Below, one piece after another: positions 46,577-58,948 of a stretch of DNA of 64,000 bases. Origin of the DNA: Loripinus fragilis (Eukaryota; Mollusca; Bivalvia; Lucinida; Lucinidae); NCBI GenBank assembly GCA_964019695.1, contig OZ026514.1, positions 10,726,751-10,790,750 on the forward strand, in the 5' to 3' direction. How positions within the stretch are numbered: position 1 is the stretch's first letter; every line of letters begins with the position of its first letter. Under the pieces are notes generated by a model that was not told the DNA's origin, ran no database searches, and was given only the letters and a program-made list of their open reading frames with translations. A program made the translations under genes and the position numbers.

Positions 46577-47525
46577 TACGAGGGTTAGTCAAAAATAACT
46601 TAGCCCTACCTCATAACATTTTAGTTTGGTATTGTAGACAACCAATGTGATTATGTTCTAAAAGTATAATATGTCATATATGTTTTTATCCTAAAAAATT
46701 ACCCTAGTGAAGCTTCTTTTAATGGTTGCTAGGCAACTGAAGGTCGTCAGTCAGGTCGATGCGTTCACGATTTCAGCCACCAGGAATTTACAGTATGTCT
46801 TTAAAAAGCTTGTGTGCTTGATAGTTTTTGTGAAAGGCATATTTGCGACTTATTTGAATAACATACATCATATTGTCTTTTCATTACACTAAGTTTGTTA
46901 ATGTTTAGGTGAACATTGAGTGTATGCGTTGCCTAGCAACAAAAAACTCCAAAATTCCACAAATTTTCAAATTCACGAGGATTGTGTTGCCATGGAAACA
47001 ACATTGTGCATTTTAAATCAAAGAACTTAATATGTCTGTGGGTTGGTATGTGTATGTAGTACTGTTAAAGCATCGTTATGCTTATGTTTTATGATTTCTA
47101 TCAAAATTGTGTAAATATGATTGTGGGTGGGGTAAATTATATAGGACTTCAGGCATATTAAAATTTGATAAATTCTGAAATCAAACTACTACAGTATCTA
47201 TAATTTGGATTCAGTTGGTTTCTGTTCTATGACACGGAATAGGTAAATGTTCAAGGTATCAGACGACAGTGAATAAAGCCTTGCTTTAACATTACTGTTT
47301 CCATAGCAACGCTTAGATTTAGATGTATCGCAGCGTGAACGCACCCCTCTGACAGGGCATATTCTGTTGCCTAGCAACCGTTACAAAAAGCCTACCGACG
47401 GAAATAAATTAGGTGATTAAATAGATTACATTTAACTTCAATGAAATATCATCCAAATATATGTCAATTTTACATAATTCAAGTGTTATGAGGTAGGGCT
47501 CAGTTATTTTTGACTAACCCTCGTA
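46577..47525. mobile_element. mariner-type TIR element with five X-box-like sites
   Basis: The left end TACGAGGGTTAGTCAAAAAT then AACTTAGCCCTACCTCATAA is mirrored over about 40 bp by the right end (in reverse TACGAGGGTTAGTCAAAAAT then AACTGAGCCC). TA is at both borders. TACGAGGG is a typical mariner TIR start. No transposase lies inside. The interior has GTTGCTAGGCAAC (46725), GTTGCCTAGCAAC (46928 and 47366), GTTGCCATGGAAAC (46986) and GTTTCCATAGCAAC (47297), all fitting the RFX X-box palindrome. The conserved ends suggest mobilisation in trans by a mariner. Confidence 0.85.
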
Positions 47526-47796
47526 TACCGTAGTTCAATCACTTCAAAGGTCGATTCAGCAATGTTCGGAATATATGTTGTCTGAATGAATATTTACATA
47601 TTGCTTTTTTAAAAGCTTACAAATATTCTTTTAAATAACTTTGACTTTAACTTTGCCATTTTTAAAAACCATATCATAATTCTCATTTGCATTTCAAGAT
47701 TTTTTACTGAATATTTCCTTGAAACTTGTAACATTTGAAACAATTGTAAAAACAAATCAGTAACATTAAATACATTTCATGAATCACTGTACGTTA

Positions 47797-47915
47797 TAAT
47801 CCGAGCTTTCTCTGATCTTAAAGTGGCTTTTATATATTTTGATATTTGTAACTAGTGTAGTGGCAAATATCAAAATAAAGAAAAGCCACTAAAACGTCAG
47901 AGAAAACTCGGTCTA
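47797..47915. mobile_element. MULE-type hairpin element, copy 1 (119 bp)
   Basis: The whole element is one inverted repeat: TAATCCGAGCTTTCTCTGAT at the left and, in reverse, TAGACCGAGTTTTCTCTGAC at the right, continuing through AGTGGCTTTT and TTTTGATATTTG. TGTACGTTA lies on both sides (47788-47796 and 47916-47924), a 9-bp target duplication as made by Mutator-like transposases. A second copy with its own 9-bp duplication is at 62840. Confidence 0.92.
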
Positions 47916-47924
47916 TGTACGTTA

Positions 47925-50638
47925 ATGCTTTTGTAAGAGCCCTGTTGGACTCTCAGGACTCTTTGCTCTTTTTATGGTCTCACTCGCTGCAGCTCTAGAA
48001 GCTCATTTTTTTTTCAAGTCGAGCACACTACCAATGATCCAGTGCGCTCTCCAAAGACAACGTTTGCTTATATCAAAAGAAAGTGTGCCGATATCATGTG
48101 AACGTGCATATATCGAGTGGCTCATCTGCTTTAATCAGTTGATATCAAAAGTTTTATAATAATCGCGCAAGTAGGGTTCTTTTTCCCCTAAAGATTAAAA
48201 CACATTAGTTTGTAGCATTCTATGCTTAAAACTTGATATCATTAAACCGTTATAGTAAAAATGCACACATTCAAAAGTTGAGAGCAAACACTTGATTTTG
48301 TGAACTGGTATTTCAGAAATGAAATAATTAGAACGTCTAAGTTGTAGCTTTATTGACATTTGCATAGAGCCACCTGGATTATGACAATCTCTTGTCATAT
48401 AGGGTTAAATTTTTACAAATAACCTAAGATCGTTCACCATCAGCGATGCGATCTACAGAAAGTAAACACGTCCAGGAATGTAGGCTGTTATTACGTTACA
48501 CTACAGGTATTCAAAAATGCGCCTTTATTCACCAACAAATTTCAATTTTCAGACGTTCATAGACGTACGAACGCTATGGGTTCAGTTCCAAGTTAGTTAA
48601 CCCAATTGAATGTCGCGTTAACTTTAAAATGGCCACACTGCATCGAACTTCACATTTTCACGAACCTCCTAAAACGATATTCATCTGATACATTTACATG
48701 TACACTATGATTTAACATGTTTTAGTTCATTTATTCAATTATTTCTAGAAAAAACATGCGCCACAGAAAAAAGGTAATAAGTAATGGCAACATCATATGC
48801 AATTTGCAATGACACGTGCGATACAGAAAATGAAAGTATAGTGGTAATTGTCGCAATAGGAATAGAATGGACAGTGGTTCATTGTAATTATTGGCAGTAC
48901 CATGAGCGATATACGAAACGAATTGACAGTGGTTTAGAGAGGTGTAATTTAATGGTAAATTGCTGCTTATAGTTGCTGACGATTTCATGTGTGATTTAGT
49001 AATTATGTAACTCAGTGGTTTTTAGATTTGTTGACAAATTGCCAAAATATAGTAAATTGCATTAACAGGTGCGACTTACATTGGTATATAGTTTTGAAAT
49101 CTTGCATTTAATGAAAGCTTATAAGAAGTGGTAATTAAATGTGTGATTTAGTAATAGAACTTGCACCAATTAATTCTGCCACAGTACCCTTTTCAGTGAG
49201 GTTGTATGATCAGCAGCTTTAGTATTGACGATAATATGCGCGGTATTTTTTCAAGTTATATAATTTGAAGATTGTTTGATAAAGGTTTTATAAGCATGTC
49301 GTTGCGGTTAATTAAAAGCATGACAATAATCAATATCTCAATGAGCACACTTAAGAAACTTGTTGAGGCTTCTCCACCAATAAGGGCGTGGTAACTACTA
49401 AGTTAAGGCTCCTATCATTTCCATGCGAAAATGTGCCATTTGGAATCTAATTAAACAAAGGTCTAGACCCGCCTGTGCATCATTGGTCTTACCAGCGCCG
49501 TTGTCAATCAATACTTAGGGAGTATAATAGATTTATGAGGCCCTCTGAAGAGATGTACATGTTCTCTTGTTTTCCCCAAATATACGAAATACACTCGTAT
49601 TTCTTAGGCTTCCTGTTCCCGCATGTTGGATTCTCTTTGTCCGCTCAAATTTGGTCTTTGTTCACTTGAAATCAATGCCTTATTCCCTTGTTCCCTTAAC
49701 CCCTGGGTGGCCCTCATTTACGGGTCACGTCGTGAGAAAATCCTTTTTTTGTTAAGTGTGAACAACAAAGGAGTAGGACACAGTCTGCGCATCCGCCTTT
49801 TTTGCTTTCTGGAAAGCACATGTTTCATAAAGGTCAGCATGATTCTAGGTCTCTGTTTTCAAATCTTCTTGTCGCAAATTCTGATGACAGATTTCTATGT
49901 GCCCTTTCTAAATAAGCAATCAACTTTGCTTATTGTATGTGTGAGTCTGGTTGTCTATGGTTTAATGTCTTTTAAATCGATGATTATGGCATTACTTTGC
50001 CATGTGCACTTGTTTGATGGGTCTATCCATTGCACCCGCATTCGATACTACCAGCAAGTCATAAATATATATTTTGTATTGAAAGCAATTCAGCTTTTAA
50101 TAAAGTTCTAATTCCCTTGACTTGCCTTCGACCCACCATGCTTTTCTAAGGAGATGAAAATCTCCGAAGTGCATAACAACCAAAAAAACTACTGTATCTG
50201 TTTTGAGCCGGAAAAGGTGACCGATTATCCCCGACTTTTTATTTATTACCATCACTAACACACATGCAAATACTTCACTACAAAACTTCATTTAACAATA
50301 TACTGAAAAGCATTGCCAATCTTACTTGAATGACGAATTACATCACCATATCTAGGTACCTCCAAAAAAGCGACAGCTCCACAACAGTGCCACCTAGTGG
50401 CTCTCACTGAAACAAGGGAAATTAATTTTCGTCTAATTCATCCATTCAAACGACAAAAAATACATTTCTAATGGCCAGTTTATCCTCTGATAGATCGTAT
50501 TAAACAAAGACCAATTAAAACTATCGTAACTATATATTTAGTTAATTAACTGATGAACAAGTAAAATGACATACTGTATTTGAATTTTACTGTGATTATA
50601 CATTGAATAAGGTAATGCCACGCGAACTAAACCAATTG
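47925..50638. other. No gene recognised
   Basis: The longest frame (49623-50111, 162 codons) is hydrophobic and AT-rich and shows no motif. It overlaps a fragment near 49765-49800 (AACAACAAAGGAGTAGGACA, TCTGCGCATCCGC) that resembles the GCGCATCCGCGCAG words of family E/F hairpins, so I treat it as spurious. The small frames at 48731-48988 on both strands also resemble nothing. Confidence 0.45.
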
Positions 50639-51976
50639 TACGAGGGGCATTTGGAAAGTTCTTAGCATGGTCTTTTATCTCAATAACCGATTTACAAACC
50701 CTATCATGTTTGTATCATGTTCAAGAGCTATCCTTCCTCTATGTTATGGCACAAATTTCATGAGGATATTATAATGCAGACACACAAAAATATTATTGTG
50801 AATACATGTACTCTTTGTATACTGGAAAACGCAAAATTTCAGTGGAAAACATAACTTTTTACCTTTTGAAAAGTGTGCAGAACATTAACAATAGTTCATT
50901 AAATTAGATAATTTTGGTACCATATGGTAGGTCACAATCTGCTACATTTATTATACAATTGATGACCGAGTGCGATGTTTCTAATAACTAAATACCGGAA
51001 AAGCAATACCAAAACCATCTAGAAAGCAAAGCAATACGCTAATTATTTCGACTAAAACTCGCATGTCACAATGCACATATTTTGAAATATTTAAATGACA
51101 GTAGTTTAAAAATGCCGTGCGTTGGTATTGTTGTCAAGCTTACTTTATGCTCTTTGTATTGAAACCAAAAGAAACTTTGGAAACCAGATCAAAGGGAAGA
51201 TAACTCTTATAATCTGCCCATGGGGGAGAGTAAGTTTAGCTATAAGTTGAGGTTCTGGTTCATTTCAATTGAAAACGGTGGCAGACAAAAAAGTAAAAAT
51301 ACCTCGAGTGTAGAAATCAATCAATTTTGTGATGGTTAATGCGATACCACGAGACGTTCTTATGTCCTCGACAAAATGTGAGGAGTTAAGTTACCCCACC
51401 CACTTCTTGAAAAGTAGGGGTAGTGTTATTAGGAATCATTTTCTTGAATACAGAACTAAACAGGACACACTTTTTGCGCGACGAAATGATTTTTATGCAT
51501 TGTTTTGTTACAAATAAAGCAAACATATACTCAATAAGCATTTGTCGTGCTCCTGTAGTGACACAATTTATAGTAAAAGTATAAAGAAAAATCGAAAAAA
51601 GTCCCATTTTTGAAAGTTTACCATTTCTCTATTAGTCGACATTTTTCGAATGTAAAGGTGTAAGTCGTGCAAGCAGTGATCGCATTATACATTTTTATAA
51701 AAAATAAGTTCGCACCAAATCGTTAATTTGTCAAACCATGATCGTAAATAAGGTCCCCAATTTTTCTTCGTTTTTTTTTTACCAATATTTTGCTTAAGAT
51801 TTCAGCCAGTGTATAAACCCTACTCATTTTGAGCATGCGCTGCACGTGCACGCCGAGTCCTTTTTCGGAAAAAGTAAACCATCAAGTAGCCATGAATTCT
51901 AGTTTCCAAAAATGTATTATTCACCGCATTGTGGAGTTATGATGTCATGCTAAGAACTTTCCAAATGCCCCTCGTT
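50639..51976. mobile_element. Second mariner-type TIR element, 1.34 kb
   Basis: The left end TACGAGGGGCATTTGGAAAG then TTCTTAGCATG is mirrored by CATGCTAAGAACTTTCCAAA then TGCCCCTCGT at the right. TA is intact on the left, degraded on the right. The TACGAGGG start matches the element at 46577, but the rest of the TIR differs, so it is a distinct family. No transposase motif is visible in the short interior frames. Confidence 0.8.
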
Positions 51977-52004
51977 TGCTTCTGCAAATATCAGAATATA
52001 GGGA

Positions 52005-52135
52005 GGTGACTCTGTTGTTGGTTTATTGTTTCTTATTGCTCCACTTGTGTATATGTGTGTTAATGTCCTGGTTTATGAAAATCATCTCGTTGAGAGAGAG
52101 AGAGAGAGAGAGAGAGTTATTGCTTTTATATGCGT
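52005..52135 (+). mobile_element. Family A fragment with GA microsatellite
   Basis: CTGTTGTTGGTTTATTGTTT, TTATTGCTCCACTTGTG and ATGAAAATCATCTCGTTGAG lead into a GA run (52094-52117), then TTATTGCTTTTATATGCGTG. The order matches family A, but the 3' end is missing. Confidence 0.65.
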
Positions 52136-52299
52136 GACTTTAAATGAATTGTACCTATTGCTCACGTACTTACTTGCATTTTGTTATAAAATAGCTGCTT
52201 CTAAGAAAAAAAGTAAAATCAATGCTCCTTTAATAATAGTCGTGGGTATTTTAGCAAGGGCCATCACTGCAGGAGAGTGCATAATACAGGGGTTAAGAG

Positions 52300-52860
52300 T
52301 AGATTAGATTTTAGTGACCTTGACCTTATTTCAAGGTCACAACAGCACTTTGTAATGTCAAATTATGACCAAATTCGGGTTTCTGTATGATACCTCTTGA
52401 ATTGAATAATGGATTCTAAGTAAACTTTATGTATTGTATCATTGTGGTAAAATGCATAGTTGATAAGATTTTGGTAACCATGACCTACTTTTCAAGGTCA
52501 TACCAGTACTGTGAAATGTTGAGTTTCGACCAAAACTTAATTTTCAAGGCCGGTTACCATCCTTTAAAAAAACTCCTGTAAAATGAGCCTTTTCTGAACA
52601 AGTGGTTGGATTTCCACCAAACTATGCATAGGTTCATTGTTTGGAGATAGAAAAGAGTAATTTAGATTTTGATGACGTTGACCTTATGTTCAAGGTCACA
52701 ACAGCACGTCGTTATTTCAAAGTTTGTCCAAAATTGTGTTTGTGCATGCTCTCTTTTGAAATAATTGATGGATTTCATCCATTCTTTATATATTGTATCA
52801 TTGAGACACAATAAAGAGCTGGTTATAATTTTAGTAATCATGTTTGCCGACTCAATTTGC
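52300..52860. repeat. Tandem ~170-190 bp units with inverted AAGGTCA sites
   Basis: Units start with TAGATTTTRGTGACCTTGAC or similar at about 52300, 52470, 52655 and a partial near 52825. Each has TGACCTT followed within about 10 bp by TTCAAGGTCA, then RCAGCACTTTGTAATG, a GACCAAA phrase and TTATGTATTGTATCATTG. It is a diverged satellite unlike the arrays at 11.3 and 27.8 kb except for the AGGTCA motif. Confidence 0.8.
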
Positions 52861-53337
52861 GGATGGGAGGACATAATTTACTTCTGAAACACTGCTTTAA
52901 TCCTACTTCATTGAATTAATATAACACAAAAACTACCACTACACATACTAATAAAATCAACTGGCACAGGCGTGTTATTTCTGCTGCTAAGAATTGCTGA
53001 GGACATGGATCCAAGTGTAAGTTTCCTAGTGATTTCATCACGGAGAGCATTTTTTATGTTTATCTGTGATAATACATTGTATTAATTAGTAAGCCTTGAT
53101 CCACACAATAGTTCAACAAGATATGTGTTCTAACTACAGTAGAATCTAGGGTAAAGACTATGCCCGTAAAATATACTTCAGCCCCCCTGGTAATTGTGGC
53201 AGAAGAGTGCATACTATTAAACAATCAACTTTGTGGGTCTCAGTTAGAATTTAGAAAATACTTTACAAAGTTTATAATTCCTAGCTAGGGTTAAGAAACG
53301 TATTATATGGCAATCTTGTACAGGTGTCATAACAATC

Positions 53338-53767
53338 GGAACTGCCTCGACCAATTTCGCGAAATTCCGTGGAATCAGACCACGGATGTACATTGAGGAT
53401 CTACTTTGATAATGCGGGTGATAACGTGGCGCTGTCGTTATTGTAACGTGACGCTGACGCCACAGAAACCATGTTAACTCAATAACAAGTGTGATTGCAG
53501 CAAAACAAACGACTTAAATGAAGTTTACGTTTTTTTCAATTAAATATCGCTTTAGTGATATTTTATTGAAAAGCATAAACTTCATTTATTCTGCGGATAA
53601 TCAGAATAATCGATTTTAATATGGGTTGAACCCACATGCTACAAAACTAATTTTCCATACGCCAGTTCCAGCTAACAAAATAGAGCTTTTTGGTACATAG
53701 TATTACGCGTAATGCTCCTTACTTACACCAGAGTCATGATTCGATTCTCGAATTGTGGCGGACTTTC
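53338..53767 (-). mobile_element. Family C dispersed repeat, copy 2
   Basis: Inverted relative to 44680-45097: AATTCCGTGGAATCAGACCA, ATCTACTTTGATAATG, ACGTGACGCTGACGCCACAG, AAACCATGTTAACTCAATAA, GTGTGATTGCAGCAAAACAA, GGGTTGAACCCACATGCTAC, CGAATTGTGGCGGACTTTC. Length and order agree. The transposase remnant next to copy 1 is not present here, so the repeat moves independently of it. Confidence 0.75.
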
Positions 53768-53769
53768 CC

Positions 53770-54375
53770 GAATGGTGTCATAACTGTTACGTTTCCTGCG
53801 AATGCAACAGCAAAATAGAAATATCATATGCATTCATAGCACTTTCCTTTCTCTAGATTATGCTGTCAGCTAATTCTTGAAAGTATTGTTAATGGAATCT
53901 AATCGAACTATAACATCTAAATTAATATTACTGACCAGTACCGATGTTTAGACAATTTTAATATATATTTTTTATTGTTGAACAGTCACAAGCAAGAGAG
54001 TCAAATGGCCCGCCCTGAATTCATCCCCTGAGATTTGATTACAGTTTCTGATCTGTGTATACAAAGGAAACTGGTCACGCCCCCTCGCGACATAATTAAC
54101 AACAGATCGAATTAGTTTAAGCAAATTATGTAGATCACTGAGGAACCATTCCTGTCAAAATCATTTTGAATTATGTCCAATTGTTTCAAAGAAGATGTAA
54201 AGAGTTTCTAAAAAAGGTGAATAAGAAAAATTGGCCATGCCTCCTGACAGCCATGTTAATCAAAACTCAATTTCTTTTAAGCTATTCCTGCAGTCGGTTA
54301 TCCAGTGATAATTACTGCCAAATTATTATAATTATAATTCTGATAAGCCGTTTTAGAGAAGATTTTTAAAGTTCA
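53770..54375. other. No gene recognised
   Basis: AT-rich sequence with one 67-codon frame (54166) that has no known resemblance. Nothing else seen. Confidence 0.45.
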
Positions 54376-54377
54376 TT

Positions 54378-54630
54378 TAGCTGTCCTCTGAAGCCATATT
54401 GGCACAAAAGGGAAACTGACACAGAACACTAACAGCCACATGACAGCAAGAACTTTATCAGAGTAACGTAACCAGTTCTCTTTACCGCAAGGTGATTGCA
54501 AAACTACAAAAAAATACTTAGAGCTACATTACAAAACAAGGATCCAATACGAAACCTCAATACATAATGGGAACAACAAGTATGAATGAACAATAACAGA
54601 ATCACTACATTAGAACGGTTTAGAAATGGC
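54378..54630 (-). mobile_element. Family A, degenerate copy
   Basis: The minus strand carries CCGTTCTAATGTAGTGATTC, TGTTATTGTTC, CCCATTATGTATTGAGG, AGTTTTGCAATCACCTTGCG, TTACTCTGATAAAGTTCTTG and CTGTCATGTGGCTGTTAGTG. The 3' terminal ~60 bp is absent here, although a separate plus-strand 3' tip lies just downstream. Confidence 0.6.
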
Positions 54631-54737
54631 GAGACAACATAAAACCAATCCACCCAAAAATAAAAGTTCCAAATATTGCTGACTTTATCAAAATCAACTT
54701 TTTTGGTAGACTTGTAGGCGCATAAGCATAAAACAGT

Positions 54738-54825
54738 TAGTGTCCTTTGGTTCTTCCTCGCGATGCCGTGGGTTGGTCTACGGTGTGTGATTGTCGTATT
54801 TCCTGGTCGTTCTCACTTACTTTTT
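54738..54825 (+). mobile_element. Family A 3' fragment
   Basis: AGTGTCCTTTGGTTCTTCCT, CGCGATGCCGTGGGTTGGTC, TACGGTGTGTGATTGTCGTA and TCTCACTTACTTTTTTATCT match the last 90 bp of family A. It is 5'-truncated and opposite in orientation to the copy 110 bp upstream. Confidence 0.75.
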
Positions 54826-54829
54826 TATC

Positions 54830-55865
54830 TTCAAGTTTTGTATTACAAAACCAATATTACAGTATCTCTAAATGTAGAAATGCTTGGAATGTTTTTATAA
54901 ATCTGTGTTAAATTGACCCTTTAAATACATACTTCAATTATCAATAGTTCTTGTATTTAGATAATAAAATCATAAACTAGGTTTGTATGCATTTATACTT
55001 ATTAGAACAGCTGTTGAAACCATTCAAGTAGCCATACAAATATGAATTAACAACGAATATATTTCTGTATCCCACATGTATGACGTATTCAATGTGAACT
55101 TCGGTTTCACTTGACTATTTTATGTATCTCTAACTCTAATTAAGCTCCATAACATTCGTGCAAGTCGCAAAATTAGCTGATCTGTTAAGGTCAAAATGGG
55201 TATTTTGGAAAGTTCTAAAATACCCACTGTTTTCCAAAAGAGATCAGTTACATTTCATGACATTAAAAGCATTGTAGATCTATATAATATAAGAATCTAT
55301 CATAAGTGTTAGGATAGAAAAATTCGTCCCCATAAAATATACAACATACCATCCTGACTTTATTTTATGAAGCTTTTTGGAAAATTCCATTGGTCTGAAG
55401 AGTGCTAATACATATGAATCAACTGTTGCTACTCTCTTCATGGTATGTATTTGAGTGAAATTTAGCGATTAGGGTAAACTGAAATCAGGTGACATACTTT
55501 GTAATTTATTTATATCTCAACTATAAGCTCAACTCAGTGGGTAAGCTCAAGCTAGTTTGTCAATATTATACAAATTTAGCCGTCCATATTTCATGGCAAT
55601 GAGGCGTTAAAGAGATACAATCAAGCATAGCAATACTAATTGAACACTCACCGTAGATAAAAGCGACGTTAGAATGTGTGAGCGAGCTATGGCTGTTGTA
55701 TTGACGGATACCAAGTTCATCACTGTGCGTAAACAAAACACTCTGACGACCATTTGCTCTACGCTGATCATTTGAACTTGATGGGACCAAGCAACTGCAA
55801 CACATTAAGACAGTCGTGACTTACTTTTGACAGTTTGAAAATATACTCACATATTGCCAGTGTAC
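54830..55865. other. No gene recognised
   Basis: AT-rich. One local inverted repeat near 55190-55235 (AAAATGGGTATTTTGGAAAG with CTAAAATACCCACTGTTTTC). The minus-strand frame at 55566-55805 shows no known motif. Confidence 0.4.
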
Positions 55866-55869
55866 ATTA

Positions 55870-56105
55870 CCTCGAGGTTATAAAACTTTTTCATGTTTAA
55901 CTCAACTGAGCATGAAACTAATCATGCTCATAAATGTTAAAATGCCAACAAGTGTTGACATTTTAACATTTATTAGCATGTTAAACACGACATCTGAGAG
56001 TTTGAAAGTAAGAAAAGGCTTTATTGTTCACCAGTTTACTTTTTATGAGCAGTTGGAATGTCATGCTCAGTTAAGTTGAGCATGAAAAAAAGTTTTATAG
56101 CCTCG
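55870..56105. mobile_element. Family D TIR element, best copy
   Basis: The left end CCTCGAGGTTATAAAACTTT then TTCATGTTTAACTCAACTGA and the right end, in reverse, CCGAGGCTATAAAACTTTTT then TTCATGCTCAACTTAACTGA are inverted over about 45 bp. The centre holds a second palindrome, AAATGTTAAAATGCCAAC facing GTTGACATTTTAACATTT (55936-55970). At 236 bp it has no coding capacity. Diverged copies are at 9949 and 43729. Confidence 0.85.
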
Positions 56106-56109
56106 GATA

Positions 56110-58940
56110 CTTGTCATTTTATCAAATAACGGATAGTTTGGTAGTCTTTACCCTGATAAGCATCTTCTCAAGCGAAGGTTTCTTTTGTAGCACAACCCTT
56201 GGTAGGACTAGATGCCTGATTAGATACAGCTACAAAACCACTACGACATGGCTTTTTTTTCGATTTGTACATAGCAATTGCCAGTTTAGCACATAGAGCA
56301 TGCCAAGCTAAATAAACCTACTAACATGTATAATTAACTTGCTTCTAGACTTCACTGATACAGTAAACACACTTCAATTGAAATAAATTGGAATCATTTG
56401 GAGGATGGCTATGTCTCCAAGACAATGTTAAATCGACAGAGTATCTCAATATTTACCGACTGAAGCCAACAACTGAAACAGTATAGTATGGCATAAATTC
56501 TCCTGATATGTGTATCATCGAATCCAGAGAAATCTAGCTTGCAATTAACGTGGTTGTATTCGTTTTTCTGTGATGCTACTCAAATCTATAATCATATTAT
56601 CAAAGCAGGGAGCCGATATGGTGGTTGCTCCGAAACATTTTTGATTTTTGATTTAGATATTTTAAGCCATTTTGTTTTTTTCTCTCCATATTTTTCATGT
56701 GCGGAATATCGTATGTAAAGTTCAAATGAAATATTTTTCATTTTTTTCGCCAAAATTGCACGTAAGGCGAGATCAAATTTAGACATCAGTTGACATAAAT
56801 TAGGTGGAGGCAAAGGATATTTGCTGATTGTTTACGCTATTTTCTTATATAAAATCCATGTGACATGCCTTTAACAGGAGCACAAACCCATGTATTAACA
56901 AGGCAATTCACGTATTTTGGTACCTTAAATATGCTTGTTTCAGCCACTCAATTTTACATTTGTTGATCCGCCAATCACTCGTATATTATGATTGTTCCTG
57001 GTTTATCGTATTCTTTATATGTAACTATGCCATTTGTTATGGACAAGTCCAAATCAAAGTGGGCTTCAGTAACTTAATAATTTGCTGTATTTAACTAAAA
57101 CCACTATTACATTGCTTCACATAAAAGAACAAAATGTTTCAAGTAGATTGTAATGTCATTGCATCGATGCACTTCCAGGCAGTCTAAGGTATAATGATAC
57201 TGATCACGCACACGTTAGCCAATCACATGACTTGGGACTAGCGGCTTGTATCTAATTTTATCCAAATGAGTGTCAGTAAATGCTCTAATGGGACCGCGGG
57301 GATACGCAGTTGTTATTGAATATGTTTTAATCCTCTATTACCTCATTGAGGCGCATTTTAACGCTTTTTGCAAACAGAACAGACCCAGTTCGGGCTGCTT
57401 TTGATCAGGGTCTACTCTGTTTGCTTATGGAAATATGGATATCTGATCCTAGTCAAGTGGACCTGACAGGTAATTTCTTTGTTCTATGTACCAAAATGAA
57501 AGTTTACTTATATAATTATTTATAGTGAGAGGAGCCTAGCATGAATATTTATGAAGGAAATGGTTAAACAGGATTTCTTATGAGATGGTTTATTACGTCC
57601 ACTTTTCTTGCACGATCATTGCCCTGTTTTATACTATCGTACATTTATAGAAATATAGAAGTGATTTTCTTTCTTTGAAGACATGCATATCAATTTTAGA
57701 TATGCATCTTATCAGTTGCATGCGAAATATCGCACTAACCAGTTGAATAGATAAAGATTGATGATTTATACTTATTCTAAGGTGGTTGCCCTATTGTTTA
57801 CCTTTTACCTTTGAGCAGCCATTATCCAAGTAAGAAACTAATTTCGTCCAAACTCCATTTGCTTGATATGAAACATAGTTGAAGGACCAAAACTTTCGAA
57901 CGAGGATATAATTAGCTCAAACATTAAAATTCTATAACACACGGACTAAATATTTCCACTGTTTATGCCCATGAATCAAGAATCAATGTAGCTGATTTTC
58001 ATGCCCAATTCTGCCAATGAACATACTCCCCAAAAACACATTTTCAAAAACCAGTGGGTGGGGTAAAGAAATTCTGCTGTGGTCAGTCGAGCCGAATGAA
58101 AGAGACACCAAATTAAACTTTATTTTAAACGATTCAGCTTAAATGTTCATACGCTATTTTACATTTTGCCTTCTAAAATATTTTATACTTTTTTGTTGTC
58201 TTCTGATTTTTTCAAAATCAACAAAAAACGAAAACACACAAAAAAACTTTTAGGAATACTATCTTAGTGCCAAAGAATTTGGATCCTGACCAGGCCCAAC
58301 GTTTTGTCGGGCCTAATCTGGGTCCAAACTGTTAACGACGGCACTATTAGGTTATGAGATAACAGTCAGAGGTCTCAACAGCTGATTTTGTGCTACGTGG
58401 AGTTGGTAGAAATTCTCCCGATTCTTCATTTTTGTGTTGATACGTTTTCATATTCTGGTCTTTCGTGAATATTAGGGTCTTAAAGAAAGCAGAATATCGC
58501 TTAAGCCGGTGGTAGGGGGCATGAGAGTTGTTGCACCTTCCATTAATTCTCATGAACAGACTACATAAAAACTGAGTTTACTGTTTTGAAAGTTGGTCAG
58601 CTTTGTCTATTTCTAATGGATTATTGTGACAGAGGTCTGGTCTGGTTCAAAATTGTTTGTTTTGCGGCTTTTAAAAAAGAGCAGTAGACGACATTTAAAA
58701 GCCGAAGATCGATGACATAGAAAGTGTTTTTTTATTGCTGGTATCTTAGCGCATCATTTTTGGTCATTATGACCTTGTATATTTATTACTTACATAAATC
58801 TAATTTTTGTAGCAATATATTTTATACACTTTTAATAAATATCATACCGTATTTACTCTTTTAAAAATATTCAGGCATGTTATAAGCCAAAATTGTTGTC
58901 ATTTTGGAGAAAAGAAATTGCATTAAATAGCAGTTTAAGT
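56110..58940. other. No gene recognised; two family F-type hairpins
   Basis: Hairpins at 57368-57428 (GCAAACAGAACAGACCCAG with GGGTCTACTCTGTTTGC) and 58283-58338 (CCAGGCCCAACG with CGGGCCTAATCTGG) belong to the family F type. The rest is AT-rich with short meaningless frames. Confidence 0.5.
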
Positions 58941-58948
58941 GCCAGGTA

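Noticed and set aside
49623..50111. 162-codon hydrophobic frame
   Set aside because: Composition is that of AT-rich DNA, the start lies in other overlapping frames, and part of it is a family E/F-like repeat word.
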